A DNA stretch of 64,000 nucleotides from DATAOG01 sp963782885 (GTDB taxonomy: Bacteria > Pseudomonadota > Alphaproteobacteria > Geminicoccales > Geminicoccaceae). The stretch lies in NCBI GenBank assembly GCA_963782885.1, contig CAWALL010000015.1:310001-374000 (forward strand), in the 5' to 3' direction. Under the pieces are notes generated by a model. That model did no database searches, had not been told where the DNA came from, and worked only from the letters and a program-made list of their open reading frames with translations. Positions 1 to 8,786 of this stretch are shown here, piece after piece (within the stretch, counting starts at the first letter, position 1; each line of letters starts with the position of its first letter). A program made the translations under genes and the position numbers.

Positions 1-2
1 CC

Positions 3-1235
3 GCGGCCGACGAGACCTGCCAGTCGCCCTACATGGCGAAGATCACCGGCGAGGAGGAATTCGTCTACGTCTGGACCGTCGGCATCGAGGGCCTCGGCGA
101 CGGCTCCGACAAGCTCGTGACGGTCGACGTCCGGAACGGCTCGCCGACCTTCGCGCAGGTCATCGACGTCGATTCGCTCCATGGCCGCCACGAGGCCCAC
201 CACGGCGGCTTCACCGACGATCGCCGCCAGCTCTGGGTGGCCGGCCTCGACACCAGCCAGATCTTCGTCTTCGACGTCGCGAGCGACCCGGCGAACCCGC
301 GCCTGGTCAAGACCATCGACGACTTCGTCGAGGCCTCGGGCGGGGTGGTCGGCCCGCACGGCGTCTATGCGCTACCGGGGCGGATGATGATCTCCGGCCT
401 CTCTAACGCCAAGGACAAGGGTGGCCGGACCGGCCTCGTCGAGTACACCAACGACGGCGCCTACATCACGACCCACTGGATGCCGACCGCCGAGACCGCG
501 AACGGCCTGCCGGGCGGTGCGCACGCCGACGGCTTCGGCTACGACGCCCGCGTGCTGCCGCGCAAGAACGTGATGCTGACCTCGTCCTTCACCGGCTGGC
601 ACAACTACATGCGGCCGTTCGGCGAGCTGGCTAAGGACCCGGGCGACGGCTTCGGCGGGTCGATGGTCCTTTGGGACTTCCACGCCCGCACGCCCAAGAA
701 GGTCTTCGATGTCCCGGGCATGCCGCTCGAGATCCGCTGGGCGTGGGGCGACGACCACAACTACGCCTTCACGACCACCGCCAACACCTCGAAGATCTGG
801 CTGGTCTACGAGGACCAGGGCGGCGAGTGGCAGGCGGAGGAGGTTGCCGACATCGGCGATCCGTCGAAGAACCCATTGCCGGTCGACATCAGCCTGTCCG
901 CCGACGACTCGACTTTGTTCATCGATACCTTCGCGGACGGCAAGGTCCGGGTGTTCAACGTCTCTGACCCGCACCACCCCAAGCAGGTCTACGAGAAAGT
1001 GATCGGCAGGCAGCTCAACATGGTCTCGGAGAGCTGGGACGGCCGCCGCCTCTACTTCACGAGCTCGGTGCTCGCCAACTGGGACAAGACCGGCGCGGAC
1101 AACGAGCAGTTCCTGAAGGCCTACGACTGGGACGGCAAGACGCTGACCGAGCGCTTCGCGATCGACTTCATCGCTGAGCAACTCGGCCGGCCGCACATCA
1201 TGCGGTTCGGCGCCCGGAGCCTGTACGCGAGTTGA
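3..1235 (+). CDS. mtoX: Methanethiol oxidase / selenium-binding protein 56 family, 5' partial
   Basis: The reading frame is open from the first bases of the window, so the true start lies upstream and the ATG at 33 is internal. The visible part begins with DETCQSPYMAKI, the conserved start region of bacterial SBP56 proteins, and runs about 410 residues against 460-470 for the family. Bacterial SBP56 proteins are copper-dependent periplasmic methanethiol oxidases, converting methanethiol to formaldehyde, sulfide and hydrogen peroxide. The beta-propeller protein has many conserved His/Asp segments such as HEAHHGG and GPHGVYA. A SCO1/SenC copper chaperone gene follows after 65 bp, which is the characteristic neighbour of mtoX and supports the oxidase role over a generic selenium-binding label. 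The N-terminus and signal peptide cannot be seen. Confidence 0.9.
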   Translation, partial: AADETCQSPYMAKITGEEEFVYVWTVGIEGLGDGSDKLVTVDVRNGSPTFAQVIDVDSLHGRHEAHHGGFTDDRRQLWVAGLDTSQIFVFDVASDPANPRLVKTIDDFVEASGGVVGPHGVYALPGRMMISGLSNAKDKGGRTGLVEYTNDGAYITTHWMPTAETANGLPGGAHADGFGYDARVLPRKNVMLTSSFTGWHNYMRPFGELAKDPGDGFGGSMVLWDFHARTPKKVFDVPGMPLEIRWAWGDDHNYAFTTTANTSKIWLVYEDQGGEWQAEEVADIGDPSKNPLPVDISLSADDSTLFIDTFADGKVRVFNVSDPHHPKQVYEKVIGRQLNMVSESWDGRRLYFTSSVLANWDKTGADNEQFLKAYDWDGKTLTERFAIDFIAEQLGRPHIMRFGARSLYAS

Positions 1236-1300
1236 TGCTCATCGATACCCAACGGGCGGGATCGCGATCCCGCCCGTCTCTTGCCATGGAGGACGAACCC

Positions 1301-2044
1301 ATGACCTACCCATTCCTCGCTGCGATTGCGGTCGGTGTGCTCCTGCCGGTGACGCAGGGCGCGTTCGCGCACGAGACCGGCGAGCATGGGGCCACCGCGG
1401 AACGGCCGGAGCTGTTGATCCCGCGGAGCGCAAATTACGACTACGATCCGCCGGCGCTCGGCAGCTACGCGCTGCCGCCGATCAAGCCGGCTGCCGACGG
1501 CCGGGTGCTCGACGAGATCGGCGCCGAGCGCAGCCTGCGCGCGCTGCTCGAGGGCAAGGTCACGGTCATGGCGTTCATCTATACCCGCTGCGCCGACATC
1601 TGCCCGCAGACGATGATGGTGCTGCACGAGCTGCACGGCATCGCGAGCGAGGACCCAGCGCTCAGGCACGACCTGCAGCTGATCACGATCAGCTTCGACC
1701 CGGCGCATGATACGCCCGAGATCATGGCGCTGAACGCCGGCGCCTATCGCCCGGATCCGCAGAGCGCCGAGTGGCGCTTCCTCACGACCTCCGGCGAGGA
1801 CGCGCTGCGCCCGCTGCTCGAGGCCTACGACCAGCCGGTCGGCCGCAAGAGCGATCCCGACGACCCGCTGGGCCCGTTCACCCACCAGCTCCGGGTGTTC
1901 CTGATCGATCGCAGCACCCTGATCCGGAACATCTACAGCGTCGGCTTCCTCGATCCCCGGCTGGTGATGACCGACGTGCGCACGGTGCTCGCGCAACCGC
2001 AGGTCAAGCACGGCGCTCCCGAGCGATCCGCGGGCGGCGCCTGA
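1301..2044 (+). CDS. SCO1/SenC family copper chaperone
   Basis: A 247-residue thioredoxin-fold protein. It starts with a signal peptide (hydrophobic residues 5-20, likely cleavage after AFA at 23) and carries the copper-binding CADIC motif (C97, C101) plus the distal His in FTHQLRVF (H195), the complete SCO ligand set. ATG at 1301 is chosen because GGAGG lies 8 bases upstream and the signal peptide then begins at residue 1; in-frame starts at 1232 and 1235 would add unsupported residues. SCO proteins deliver copper to periplasmic or membrane cuproenzymes. Directly behind mtoX, its client is probably the copper-dependent methanethiol oxidase rather than cytochrome oxidase. No mauG-like maturation gene follows here. 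Confidence 0.9.
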   Translation: MTYPFLAAIAVGVLLPVTQGAFAHETGEHGATAERPELLIPRSANYDYDPPALGSYALPPIKPAADGRVLDEIGAERSLRALLEGKVTVMAFIYTRCADICPQTMMVLHELHGIASEDPALRHDLQLITISFDPAHDTPEIMALNAGAYRPDPQSAEWRFLTTSGEDALRPLLEAYDQPVGRKSDPDDPLGPFTHQLRVFLIDRSTLIRNIYSVGFLDPRLVMTDVRTVLAQPQVKHGAPERSAGGA

Positions 2045-2134
2045 GGCGGCCGCGCCGGCCTCCGCGCCGATTGTACTTGCCGAGCGACTGGACAGGCGCA
2101 ATGCTGGATGCAGTGGGATCCAGAGAGGCCAACA

Positions 2135-3283
2135 ATGAAAAAACCAGCATCGACGACTTGGGGCCTGATCGCCGCCACGATCGGCGCGGCGTGGCTCCTG
2201 TCGGCAGGCACCGTTCAGGCGCAGGACGTCATCAAGATCGCGGCCGGCGCGCCGCTCACCGGCCCGCTCGCCAAGCAGGGCCAGGAGGTCGCGAACGCGG
2301 TCAAGCTCGCGGTCGAGCAATGGAACGAGAAAGGCGGCGTCCTCGGCAAGAAGATCGAGGTCATGGAGGCCGACGACCAGGGCAACCCGCAGGTCGGCGT
2401 CGCCGCGGCCGAGAAGGTCGCCGCCGACCCGGCGGTGATGGGCGCGATCTGGGGCATCACCAGCGTCACCTGCATTCCGGTCTCGGAGATCCTCGAGAAG
2501 GACAGCCTGGCGATGATCAGCCCGGGCTGCACCAACCCGAAGGTCACCGATCGCGGCCTGAAGTCGGTCAACCGGCTGTGCGCGCGCGACGACCTCCAGG
2601 GGCCGGCCGGGGTCGTGTTCGCGGTCGACGAGCTGAAGGCGAAGAAGATCGCGGTGTTCGACGACGGCACCACGGGCCCGCGCGGGGTCGCCGACGAGGT
2701 CGAGAAGAAGGGCAAGGAGCTCGGCCTCGACATCTCCCGCTACGCGATCCGCTCGGGCGACAAGGACTTCCGCGCCGTCCTCGGCACGCTGCCCAAGGAC
2801 ACAGACCTGATCTACGCCAGCCTGTGGGCCCCGGACGCGGCCCTCATCGCCAAGCAGCTGCCGGACGTCGGGCTCGACACCCGGATGATCGGGCCCGACG
2901 GCCAGTACGAGCCGGTCGACTACATCGAGGCCTCGGCGGGCGCGGCCGAAGGCAACTACGTCTCGTTCCTGGTCCCGGACCTCAGCAAGCTGCCGAGTGC
3001 GACCGCCTTCACCGAGGCGTTCGAGAAGGAGTACGGGCCGGTCAGCTCCTACGGTCCGCTCGCCTACGAGGCGACCAACCTGATGCTGAGCGCGATCGAG
3101 AAGGTGGGCCAACCGGACCGGGCCGCGATCCGGGACGCGGTGCGCGGGACCAAGGACTACGAGGGCATCCTCGGCTTCCCGATCACCTTCGACGACAAGG
3201 GCGACGTCGAGGGCGCCAAGGTCTACATCTACCAGGTCAAAGGCACGGGGTTTGAGCAGATCAGCTCCGTCAGCCTCAAATAA
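2135..3283 (+). CDS. LIV-type ABC transporter substrate-binding protein (cluster 1)
   Basis: A 382-residue periplasmic binding protein of the Leu/Ile/Val-binding (type I fold) family. A signal peptide ends at VQAQ near residue 28, followed by the family opening VIKIAAGAPLTGPLAKQGQE. The start at 2135 follows GAGAGG by about seven bases; an ATG at 2108 in frame would extend the signal peptide without benefit. It is the first gene of a complete cluster (two ATPases, then two permeases). The ligand cannot be read from sequence: this family covers branched-chain amino acids, amides, aromatic acids and others. Confidence 0.9.
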   Translation: MKKPASTTWGLIAATIGAAWLLSAGTVQAQDVIKIAAGAPLTGPLAKQGQEVANAVKLAVEQWNEKGGVLGKKIEVMEADDQGNPQVGVAAAEKVAADPAVMGAIWGITSVTCIPVSEILEKDSLAMISPGCTNPKVTDRGLKSVNRLCARDDLQGPAGVVFAVDELKAKKIAVFDDGTTGPRGVADEVEKKGKELGLDISRYAIRSGDKDFRAVLGTLPKDTDLIYASLWAPDAALIAKQLPDVGLDTRMIGPDGQYEPVDYIEASAGAAEGNYVSFLVPDLSKLPSATAFTEAFEKEYGPVSSYGPLAYEATNLMLSAIEKVGQPDRAAIRDAVRGTKDYEGILGFPITFDDKGDVEGAKVYIYQVKGTGFEQISSVSLK

Positions 3284-3313
3284 CGCGTCCGGCGCCGCGG
3301 CACGGGCCGCAGC

Positions 3314-4099
3314 GTGGCTCTGCTCGAAGCCTGTGGACTGTCGAAGCGGTTCGGCGGTCTGCAGGCCTTCAGCAACCTCGACCTGACCTTGGATGAGGGC
3401 GAGATCCTCGGCCTGATCGGCCCCAACGGCTCGGGCAAGACCACCTTCTTCAACGCCATCACCGGCCTGCATCCGGCGACCGGCGGCCGGATCCTGTTCG
3501 CCGACGGCCGGCATGACCTGACCCGGCTGCCGCCGCACCGGATCACCGCGCTCGGGGTCGCGCGCACCTTTCAGAACCAGCGCTGCTTCAATCAGATGAC
3601 GGTGCTCGAGAACGTGCTGGTCGGCATGCACTGCCGGACCCGGAGCGGGCTTGCGACGATCGTGCTCGGGACCCCCGGCGCCCGCGCCGAGCAGCGCCGC
3701 GTGCGCGCCGAGGCGCTGGAGCTGCTCGGCTTCTTCCGCGACCGCCTGGCGCCGCGCGCCGCCCAGCCGGCGCTCTCGCTGTCCTACGCCAACCGGCGCC
3801 GCCTCGAGATCGCCCGCGCGCTCGCGACCCGGCCGCGCCTTCTGCTGCTCGACGAGCCGGCGGCCGGCATGAACCCTTCCGAGACCCAGGAGCTGATGAC
3901 CGACATCCGGCGCGTGCGCGAGCTCGGGATCACGATCCTGTTGATCGAGCACGACATGAAGCTGGTGCGTGGCATCTGCACGCGGGTGGTGGCGCTCGAC
4001 CATGGCGCCAAGATCGCAGAGGGCAGTTTCGAGGAGGTCCAGAGCCATCCGGCGGTGCTCGAGGCCTATCTCGGCAGGCGGGCGGCCGCCCATGCTTGA
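3314..4099 (+). CDS. livG: LIV-type ABC transporter ATP-binding protein, LivG-like (cluster 1)
   Basis: A 261-residue ATPase. Walker A GPNGSGKTT is at residues 36-44, Walker B is LLLLDEPAAGMNP, and the switch His is in LLIEHDMKLV. The signature segment reads LSYANRRRLEIARAL, a LivG-type variant of LSGGQ. A GTG start is used at 3314, 30 bases after the binding-protein stop. It overlaps the following livF by eight bases, indicating translational coupling. It should power uptake together with LivF on the cytoplasmic face of the LivH/LivM channel. Confidence 0.9.
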   Translation: MALLEACGLSKRFGGLQAFSNLDLTLDEGEILGLIGPNGSGKTTFFNAITGLHPATGGRILFADGRHDLTRLPPHRITALGVARTFQNQRCFNQMTVLENVLVGMHCRTRSGLATIVLGTPGARAEQRRVRAEALELLGFFRDRLAPRAAQPALSLSYANRRRLEIARALATRPRLLLLDEPAAGMNPSETQELMTDIRRVRELGITILLIEHDMKLVRGICTRVVALDHGAKIAEGSFEEVQSHPAVLEAYLGRRAAAHA

Positions 4100-4805
4100 C
4101 CTGCGGGACGTCGTCACCTACTACGGCCCGATCCCGGCGCTCAAAGGCATCAGCCTCACCGTCCGGGAGGGCGAGATCGTCTGCCTGCTCGGCGGCAACG
4201 CCTCGGGCAAGTCGACGACGATGAAGACCATCCTCGGCGTGGTCCGGCCGGCCCGCGGCAGCGTCAGCTTCGAGGGCGACCGGATCGACGGCCTGCCGCC
4301 GCAGCAGGTCGTCCGCCGCGGCATCGCGCTGGTTCCCGAGGCGCGCCGCGTGTTCGGCCGGATGACCGTGCTTGAGAACCTGGCGATGGGCGCGCACATC
4401 CGCCGCCAGGCGCCGCCCGCCGAGCTCGAGGCCGACCGCGAGCGCGTCTTTTCCCTGTTTCCGCGCCTGGCCGAACGCGCCGACCAGCTGGCCGGGACCA
4501 TGTCCGGCGGCGAGCAGCAGATGCTCGCGATCGGCCGTGCCCTGATGGCCCGGCCGCGCCTCTTGCTGATGGACGAGCCCTCGATGGGCCTGTCGCCGGC
4601 CTTTGTCGATCAGGTCTTCGACATCATCCAGACGATCAACCGGCAGGGCGTGACGATCCTGGTGGTCGAGCAGAACGCGGTGGTGGCGCTCGGGATCGCG
4701 AGCCGCGGCTACGTCCTGCAGAACGGCCTGATGGTGGTCGACGACACCGCCGAGGCGCTGCTCGCCGCCGACGACATCCGCCGCGCCTACCTGGGCGAGA
4801 TCTGA
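4092..4805 (+). CDS. livF: LIV-type ABC transporter ATP-binding protein, LivF-like (cluster 1)
   Basis: A 237-residue ATPase beginning MLDLRDVVTYYGPIPALKG. Walker A is GGNASGKSTT, the signature is MSGGEQQMLAIGRAL and Walker B is LLLMDEPSMGLSP. The ATG at 4092 lies inside the end of livG (8-base overlap), matching the LivF N-terminus; an upstream in-frame ATG at 3969 would only read through livG sequence in another frame. It pairs with LivG as the second nucleotide-binding subunit of the importer. Confidence 0.9.
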   Translation: MLDLRDVVTYYGPIPALKGISLTVREGEIVCLLGGNASGKSTTMKTILGVVRPARGSVSFEGDRIDGLPPQQVVRRGIALVPEARRVFGRMTVLENLAMGAHIRRQAPPAELEADRERVFSLFPRLAERADQLAGTMSGGEQQMLAIGRALMARPRLLLMDEPSMGLSPAFVDQVFDIIQTINRQGVTILVVEQNAVVALGIASRGYVLQNGLMVVDDTAEALLAADDIRRAYLGEI

Positions 4806-4810
4806 CCGCG

Positions 4811-5749
4811 ATGGACATGCTCTCGATCCTGCCGCAGCAGCTGGTCTTCGGCCTGGCGCTCGGCACCGTCTACGGCCTGATCGCGATCGGCTACACGATG
4901 GTCTATGGCGTGCTGTTCATGATCAACTTCGCCCACGGCGAGGTGTTCATGATCGGCGCCTACATCGGCTGGGGGGTGCTGAGCGCGCTGCTCGCGTCCA
5001 AGATCGGCGGCCTCAACCCGGCCTGGGTGCTGCCGTTGATGCTGCTGCCCGCGATGCTGGGCTGCGGCCTGCTCGGCACCGCCCTCGAGCGCTTCGCCTA
5101 CCGGCCGCTCTATGCGCGCGGCGCGACCCGGCTCGGCCCGCTGATCAGCGCGGTCGGCGCCTCGATCTTCCTGCAGAACGCGGTGATGCTGAGCCAGGGC
5201 GCGCGGATGAAGGTCTACATGACCAACCTCCTGTTCCCGCGCGGCTGGCGGTTCCAGGTGTTCGGGGTCAACGTCTCGGTGCTGCTCGTGGTCGTCGCCG
5301 TGGTCGCCTGCCTGATGATGTGGGGGCTGCACGTGCTGGTCCGACGGACCGCGCTCGGGCGCGCGATCCGTGCGGTCGCCGAGGACCGCGAGATGGCGTC
5401 GATCATGGGGGTCGACGTCAACCGGGTGGTCGCGATCACCTTCTTCCTCGGCTCGGCGCTCGGAGGTGCTGCCGGCGTGCTGATCGGCCTGTACTATACC
5501 CAGATCGACTTCTTCATGGGCTTCTCGGCCGGGCTCAAGGCGTTCACCGCGGCCGTGCTCGGCGGCATCGGCAACATCAGGGGCGCGATGCTGGGCGGCC
5601 TCCTGCTCGGCGTGATCGAAAGCCTGGCGGTGACCTTCATGGACCCGGCCTACAAGGACGTGGTCGCCTTTCTGGTCCTGATCCTGGTGCTCACCTTCCG
5701 GCCCGAGGGCCTGCTCGGTGAGGCGCTGGCCGACTGGCGGCGGGTCTAG
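4811..5749 (+). CDS. livH: LIV-type ABC transporter permease, LivH-like (cluster 1)
   Basis: A 312-residue polytopic membrane protein starting five bases after livF. It shows the LivH hallmark segments MINFAHGEVFMIGAY and GRAIRAVAEDREMASIMGVDVNR, plus the C-terminal FRPEGLLGE. Its hydrophobic segments fit about eight membrane spans. It forms half of the translocation channel with the LivM-like gene that follows directly. Confidence 0.9.
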   Translation: MDMLSILPQQLVFGLALGTVYGLIAIGYTMVYGVLFMINFAHGEVFMIGAYIGWGVLSALLASKIGGLNPAWVLPLMLLPAMLGCGLLGTALERFAYRPLYARGATRLGPLISAVGASIFLQNAVMLSQGARMKVYMTNLLFPRGWRFQVFGVNVSVLLVVVAVVACLMMWGLHVLVRRTALGRAIRAVAEDREMASIMGVDVNRVVAITFFLGSALGGAAGVLIGLYYTQIDFFMGFSAGLKAFTAAVLGGIGNIRGAMLGGLLLGVIESLAVTFMDPAYKDVVAFLVLILVLTFRPEGLLGEALADWRRV

Positions 5750-5751
5750 GG

Positions 5752-6765
5752 GTGGAATCCCCGCTCCGGCAGCGCCTCGCCTATCTCGGCCTCGGGGCGC
5801 TCGCCCTGCTCGCACCGCTGGCCGCGCCCAACGACTACATCATGGGCGTGATCGCGCGCATCTGCCTCTACGCCGTGCTGGCGCTCGGGCTCAACATCGT
5901 GGTCGGCTTCGCGGGCCTGCTCGACATCGGCTACGTCGCCTTCTTCGGCATCGGCTCCTACGTCTACGCGTTCCTCGCCTCGCCGCACTTCGGCCTGCAC
6001 CTGCCGTTCTTCATCGCGGTGCCGATCGTGGTCGCGACGACCGCACTCTCGGGCGTGATCATCGGCGCCCCGACGCTCCGCGTGCGCGGTGACTATCTCG
6101 CCATGGTGACGCTCGGCTTCGGCGAGATCGTCTACCTGCTGCTGGTCAATCTCGACCGCCCGATCGACATCACTGGCGGCCCGAGCGGCATCATCGACGT
6201 CGATCCGCCCCGGCTCGCGGGCCTGGCGCCGGCCAGCAACGTCGAATACTACTTCCTGTTCTTGGTGTTCCTCGGCCTGGCACTCCTGATCTCGGTACGC
6301 CTGCGCGATTCGCGGATCGGCTGGGCCTGGCAGGCGATCCGCGAGGACGAGACCGCCGCGCAGGCGATGGGCATCAACGTGTTCGCCGCGAAATTGCAGG
6401 CGTTCGCGATCGGCGCGTCGTTCGCAGGCGTCGCCGGCTGCCTGCTCGCCTCATGGCAGCACTCGGTGTTCCCGGCCAACTTCATGTTCACCGAATCGAT
6501 CAACATCCTGGCCATGGTCATCCTCGGCGGCGTCGGCAACCTGTTCGGCGTGCTCCTGGGTGCCGTGCTGATCGTGGCCCTGCCGGAAGTGTTCCGCTCG
6601 TTCGAGCTCTACCGGCTGCTCGCCTTCGGCTTCATGCTGATGGTGCTGATGGTGTTCCGTCCGCAGGGCCTGCTGACCTTCCGCGGCCGGCGCCAGGCCG
6701 TTCCGGAGACGATCCCCGAGCCGGTGCCCGACGTTGTGGCCGCGCGGTCGGCCGAGCAGCCTTAG
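5752..6765 (+). CDS. livM: LIV-type ABC transporter permease, LivM-like (cluster 1)
   Basis: A 337-residue membrane protein with the LivM hallmarks LNIVVGFAGLLDIGYVAFFG, RGDYLAMVTLGFGEI and GRQAVPE-type tail. A GTG start at 5752 lies two bases after the livH stop; the ribosome binding site is weak, suggesting coupling to livH. Last gene of cluster 1. Its stop overlaps by four bases the stop of the convergent minus-strand permease gene. Confidence 0.88.
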   Translation: MESPLRQRLAYLGLGALALLAPLAAPNDYIMGVIARICLYAVLALGLNIVVGFAGLLDIGYVAFFGIGSYVYAFLASPHFGLHLPFFIAVPIVVATTALSGVIIGAPTLRVRGDYLAMVTLGFGEIVYLLLVNLDRPIDITGGPSGIIDVDPPRLAGLAPASNVEYYFLFLVFLGLALLISVRLRDSRIGWAWQAIREDETAAQAMGINVFAAKLQAFAIGASFAGVAGCLLASWQHSVFPANFMFTESINILAMVILGGVGNLFGVLLGAVLIVALPEVFRSFELYRLLAFGFMLMVLMVFRPQGLLTFRGRRQAVPETIPEPVPDVVAARSAEQP

Positions 6766-7658
6766 CGTTCCTCGCGACGGAACGGGGTCAGCAGCGCCGC
6801 CGGGGCGCGCGCCTGACGTGACAGGACCGCCATCGCGATGATCGTGGCGATGAACGGCAGCATCAGGAACACCTGATAGGGCAGGCCCATCCCGGCGCTC
6901 GACTGCAGACGCAGGCCGAGCGCATCGAGGGCGCCGAACAGCAGCGCCGCGCCCGCCACCCGCCAGGGGTCCCACTGCCCGAGCACGACCAGCGCAATGC
7001 AGACCCAGCCGCGGCCCGAGATGACGCCAAAGGTGAAGGCGTTGAACTGGGCGAGCGACAGATAGGAGCCGGCGATCCCCATCAGCGCGCCCGAGATCAT
7101 CAGCGCCTGGTAGCGGACCCAGGCGACGTCGACCCCGGCCGAGACCGCCGCATGCGGATTCTCGCCCACGGTCCTGAGGCTGAGCCCCCATGGCGTCCGG
7201 TAGAGCACGAATGCGGCGAGCGGCACGAGGAGGAACGCGAAGTAGACGAGCGCAAACTGGTCGAACAGGACCGGCCCTAGCCACGGCAGGTTGGCGAGCC
7301 CCGGCAGCGCCAGGGTCGCGAACGGCCTGATGTGGGGCGGTTGCGAGGGCTGGCCGAAGATCAGCCGGTAGAAATAGAAGCTGAGGCCGGTGCAGAGCAT
7401 CGTCACGCCGAGCCCCGAGACGTGCTGGCTGAGCCCGAGGCTCACGGTCAGGCCGCCCATCAGCAGCCCGAACAGCGCGCCGATGGCCGCGGCGGCGGCG
7501 ATCCCGAGCCAGAGGTCGCCCGTGAACCAGGCGGTCGTGAAGCCGACCATGGCGCCGAGCAGCATGATGCCCTCGATCCCGAGGTTGAGCACGCCGGCGC
7601 GCTCGGTCACCATTTCGCCAAGCGTCGCGAGCAGGAGCGGCGTCGCCACCCGGATCAC
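6762..7658 (-). CDS. BMP-type ABC transporter permease, second subunit (YufQ-like)
   Basis: A 298-residue polytopic permease of the BMP-type (nucleoside/simple sugar) importer family. The N-terminal TPLLLATLGEMVTERAG and NLGIEGIMLLGAM are diagnostic. The start is the GTG at 7658; the frame is open back to the stop of the upstream permease but offers no better ATG, so the true N-terminus could be up to about 19 residues longer if a rare codon is used. It sits 60 bp behind the first permease, and substrates in this family are nucleosides, purines and related molecules. Confidence 0.88.
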   Translation of the reverse strand: MIRVATPLLLATLGEMVTERAGVLNLGIEGIMLLGAMVGFTTAWFTGDLWLGIAAAAAIGALFGLLMGGLTVSLGLSQHVSGLGVTMLCTGLSFYFYRLIFGQPSQPPHIRPFATLALPGLANLPWLGPVLFDQFALVYFAFLLVPLAAFVLYRTPWGLSLRTVGENPHAAVSAGVDVAWVRYQALMISGALMGIAGSYLSLAQFNAFTFGVISGRGWVCIALVVLGQWDPWRVAGAALLFGALDALGLRLQSSAGMGLPYQVFLMLPFIATIIAMAVLSRQARAPAALLTPFRREER

Positions 7659-7718
7659 GGCGGCGAAGAACCCGACCTGCAGGATCTGCTCGAGGATCGC
7701 GCCGATCGCGGCCTCCGC

Positions 7719-8786
7719 TCAGACCGCCGCGGGCCGGTGCAGACGCAGGCGCCAGCCGGTGAACAGCAGGGCCGTCAGCATGCAGATCAAGGACATGCCC
7801 TGGATGACGTCGCCCAGGAACACAGGCACGCCGGTCTGCCGGGACATGCTCTCGGCGCCGGTTGCCACGGCGGCGAAGAACAGCGCCGAGGGCACGACGC
7901 CGAGCGGGTTGAGCGCTGCCAGCATCGCGACCACGATCCCGGTGTAGCCGTAGCCGGGCGAGAGGCTCGCCATGACCTGGTAGTGCAGGCCGCCGACCTC
8001 GCCGGCGCCGGCGAGGCCAGCGAGCCCGCCGGAGATCGCTGCGGCGAGCAGCATCGTCCGGCCGACCGGAATGCCGGCGTGGGCGGCGGCGCGGGGATTG
8101 GCCCCGACCGCGCGGATCCCGAACCCGAGCGTGGTGCGCGTGATCAGGAACCAGATCGCGGGCGCCGCGAGCGCGGCGAGCAGGACGCCGAGGTGGAGCC
8201 GCGTCGCCCGCAACAGCACCGGGAACTCCGCTTCCGGACGAAGGTCGGGCGAATCGGGGTAGCCGCTCAGCGGGTCCTTCCACGGGCCGTCGAGGAGCGC
8301 GGTCATCGCGTAGAAGATCACGAAGTTGAGCATCAGCGTGACCACCACCTCGTCCACCTTGAGGCGGACCCGCAGCGCCGCCGGCAGGGCGGCGGTCGCG
8401 GCGCCGGCGAGCGTGCCGGCAACGATCATCGCCGGCACCAGCGACCAGCCGGGCAGCCCCTCGCGCGCGCCGACGAAGGCCGCCGCCATGGCGCCGGCGA
8501 GCAGCTGGCCTTCGCCGCCGATGTTCCAGAACCGGGCGCGGAACGCGACCGCGACCGCGAGCCCGGTGAGCACCAGCGGTGCCGCCTTGACTGCCGTCTC
8601 GGTGAGATTGAAGCGGCTCCCGAGCGCGCCCGCGAACAGGGCGCCATAGGCGTCGAAAACGTCGGCGCCGGCGAGCAGGATCAGCGCGCTGGCAAGCACC
8701 AGCGTGGCCAGGATCGCGGCCAGCGGCAGGGCGATGCCGAGCCACGCCGGCGCATCGAGGCGCGGCTCGAGCCGGAGCTGGATCAC
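7719..8786 (-). CDS. BMP-type ABC transporter permease, first subunit (YufP-like)
   Basis: A 355-residue membrane protein with the family motif FRARFWNIGGEGQLLAGA near residue 95 and IRAVGANPRAAAHAGIPV in the ATPase-contact loop. Its ATG overlaps the ATPase stop by four bases (ATGA), so it is translationally coupled. Together with the second permease it forms the channel of a nucleoside- or nucleobase-type importer. The adjacent cytosine-deaminase-like gene suggests a pyrimidine or related base as cargo. Confidence 0.9.
   Translation of the reverse strand: MIQLRLEPRLDAPAWLGIALPLAAILATLVLASALILLAGADVFDAYGALFAGALGSRFNLTETAVKAAPLVLTGLAVAVAFRARFWNIGGEGQLLAGAMAAAFVGAREGLPGWSLVPAMIVAGTLAGAATAALPAALRVRLKVDEVVVTLMLNFVIFYAMTALLDGPWKDPLSGYPDSPDLRPEAEFPVLLRATRLHLGVLLAALAAPAIWFLITRTTLGFGIRAVGANPRAAAHAGIPVGRTMLLAAAISGGLAGLAGAGEVGGLHYQVMASLSPGYGYTGIVVAMLAALNPLGVVPSALFFAAVATGAESMSRQTGVPVFLGDVIQGMSLICMLTALLFTGWRLRLHRPAAV

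Noticed and set aside
1121..4117. Minus-strand open frame of 998 codons
   Set aside because: Antisense to the SCO1, binding-protein and LivG genes; composition artefact rich in Arg, Asp and Gln.
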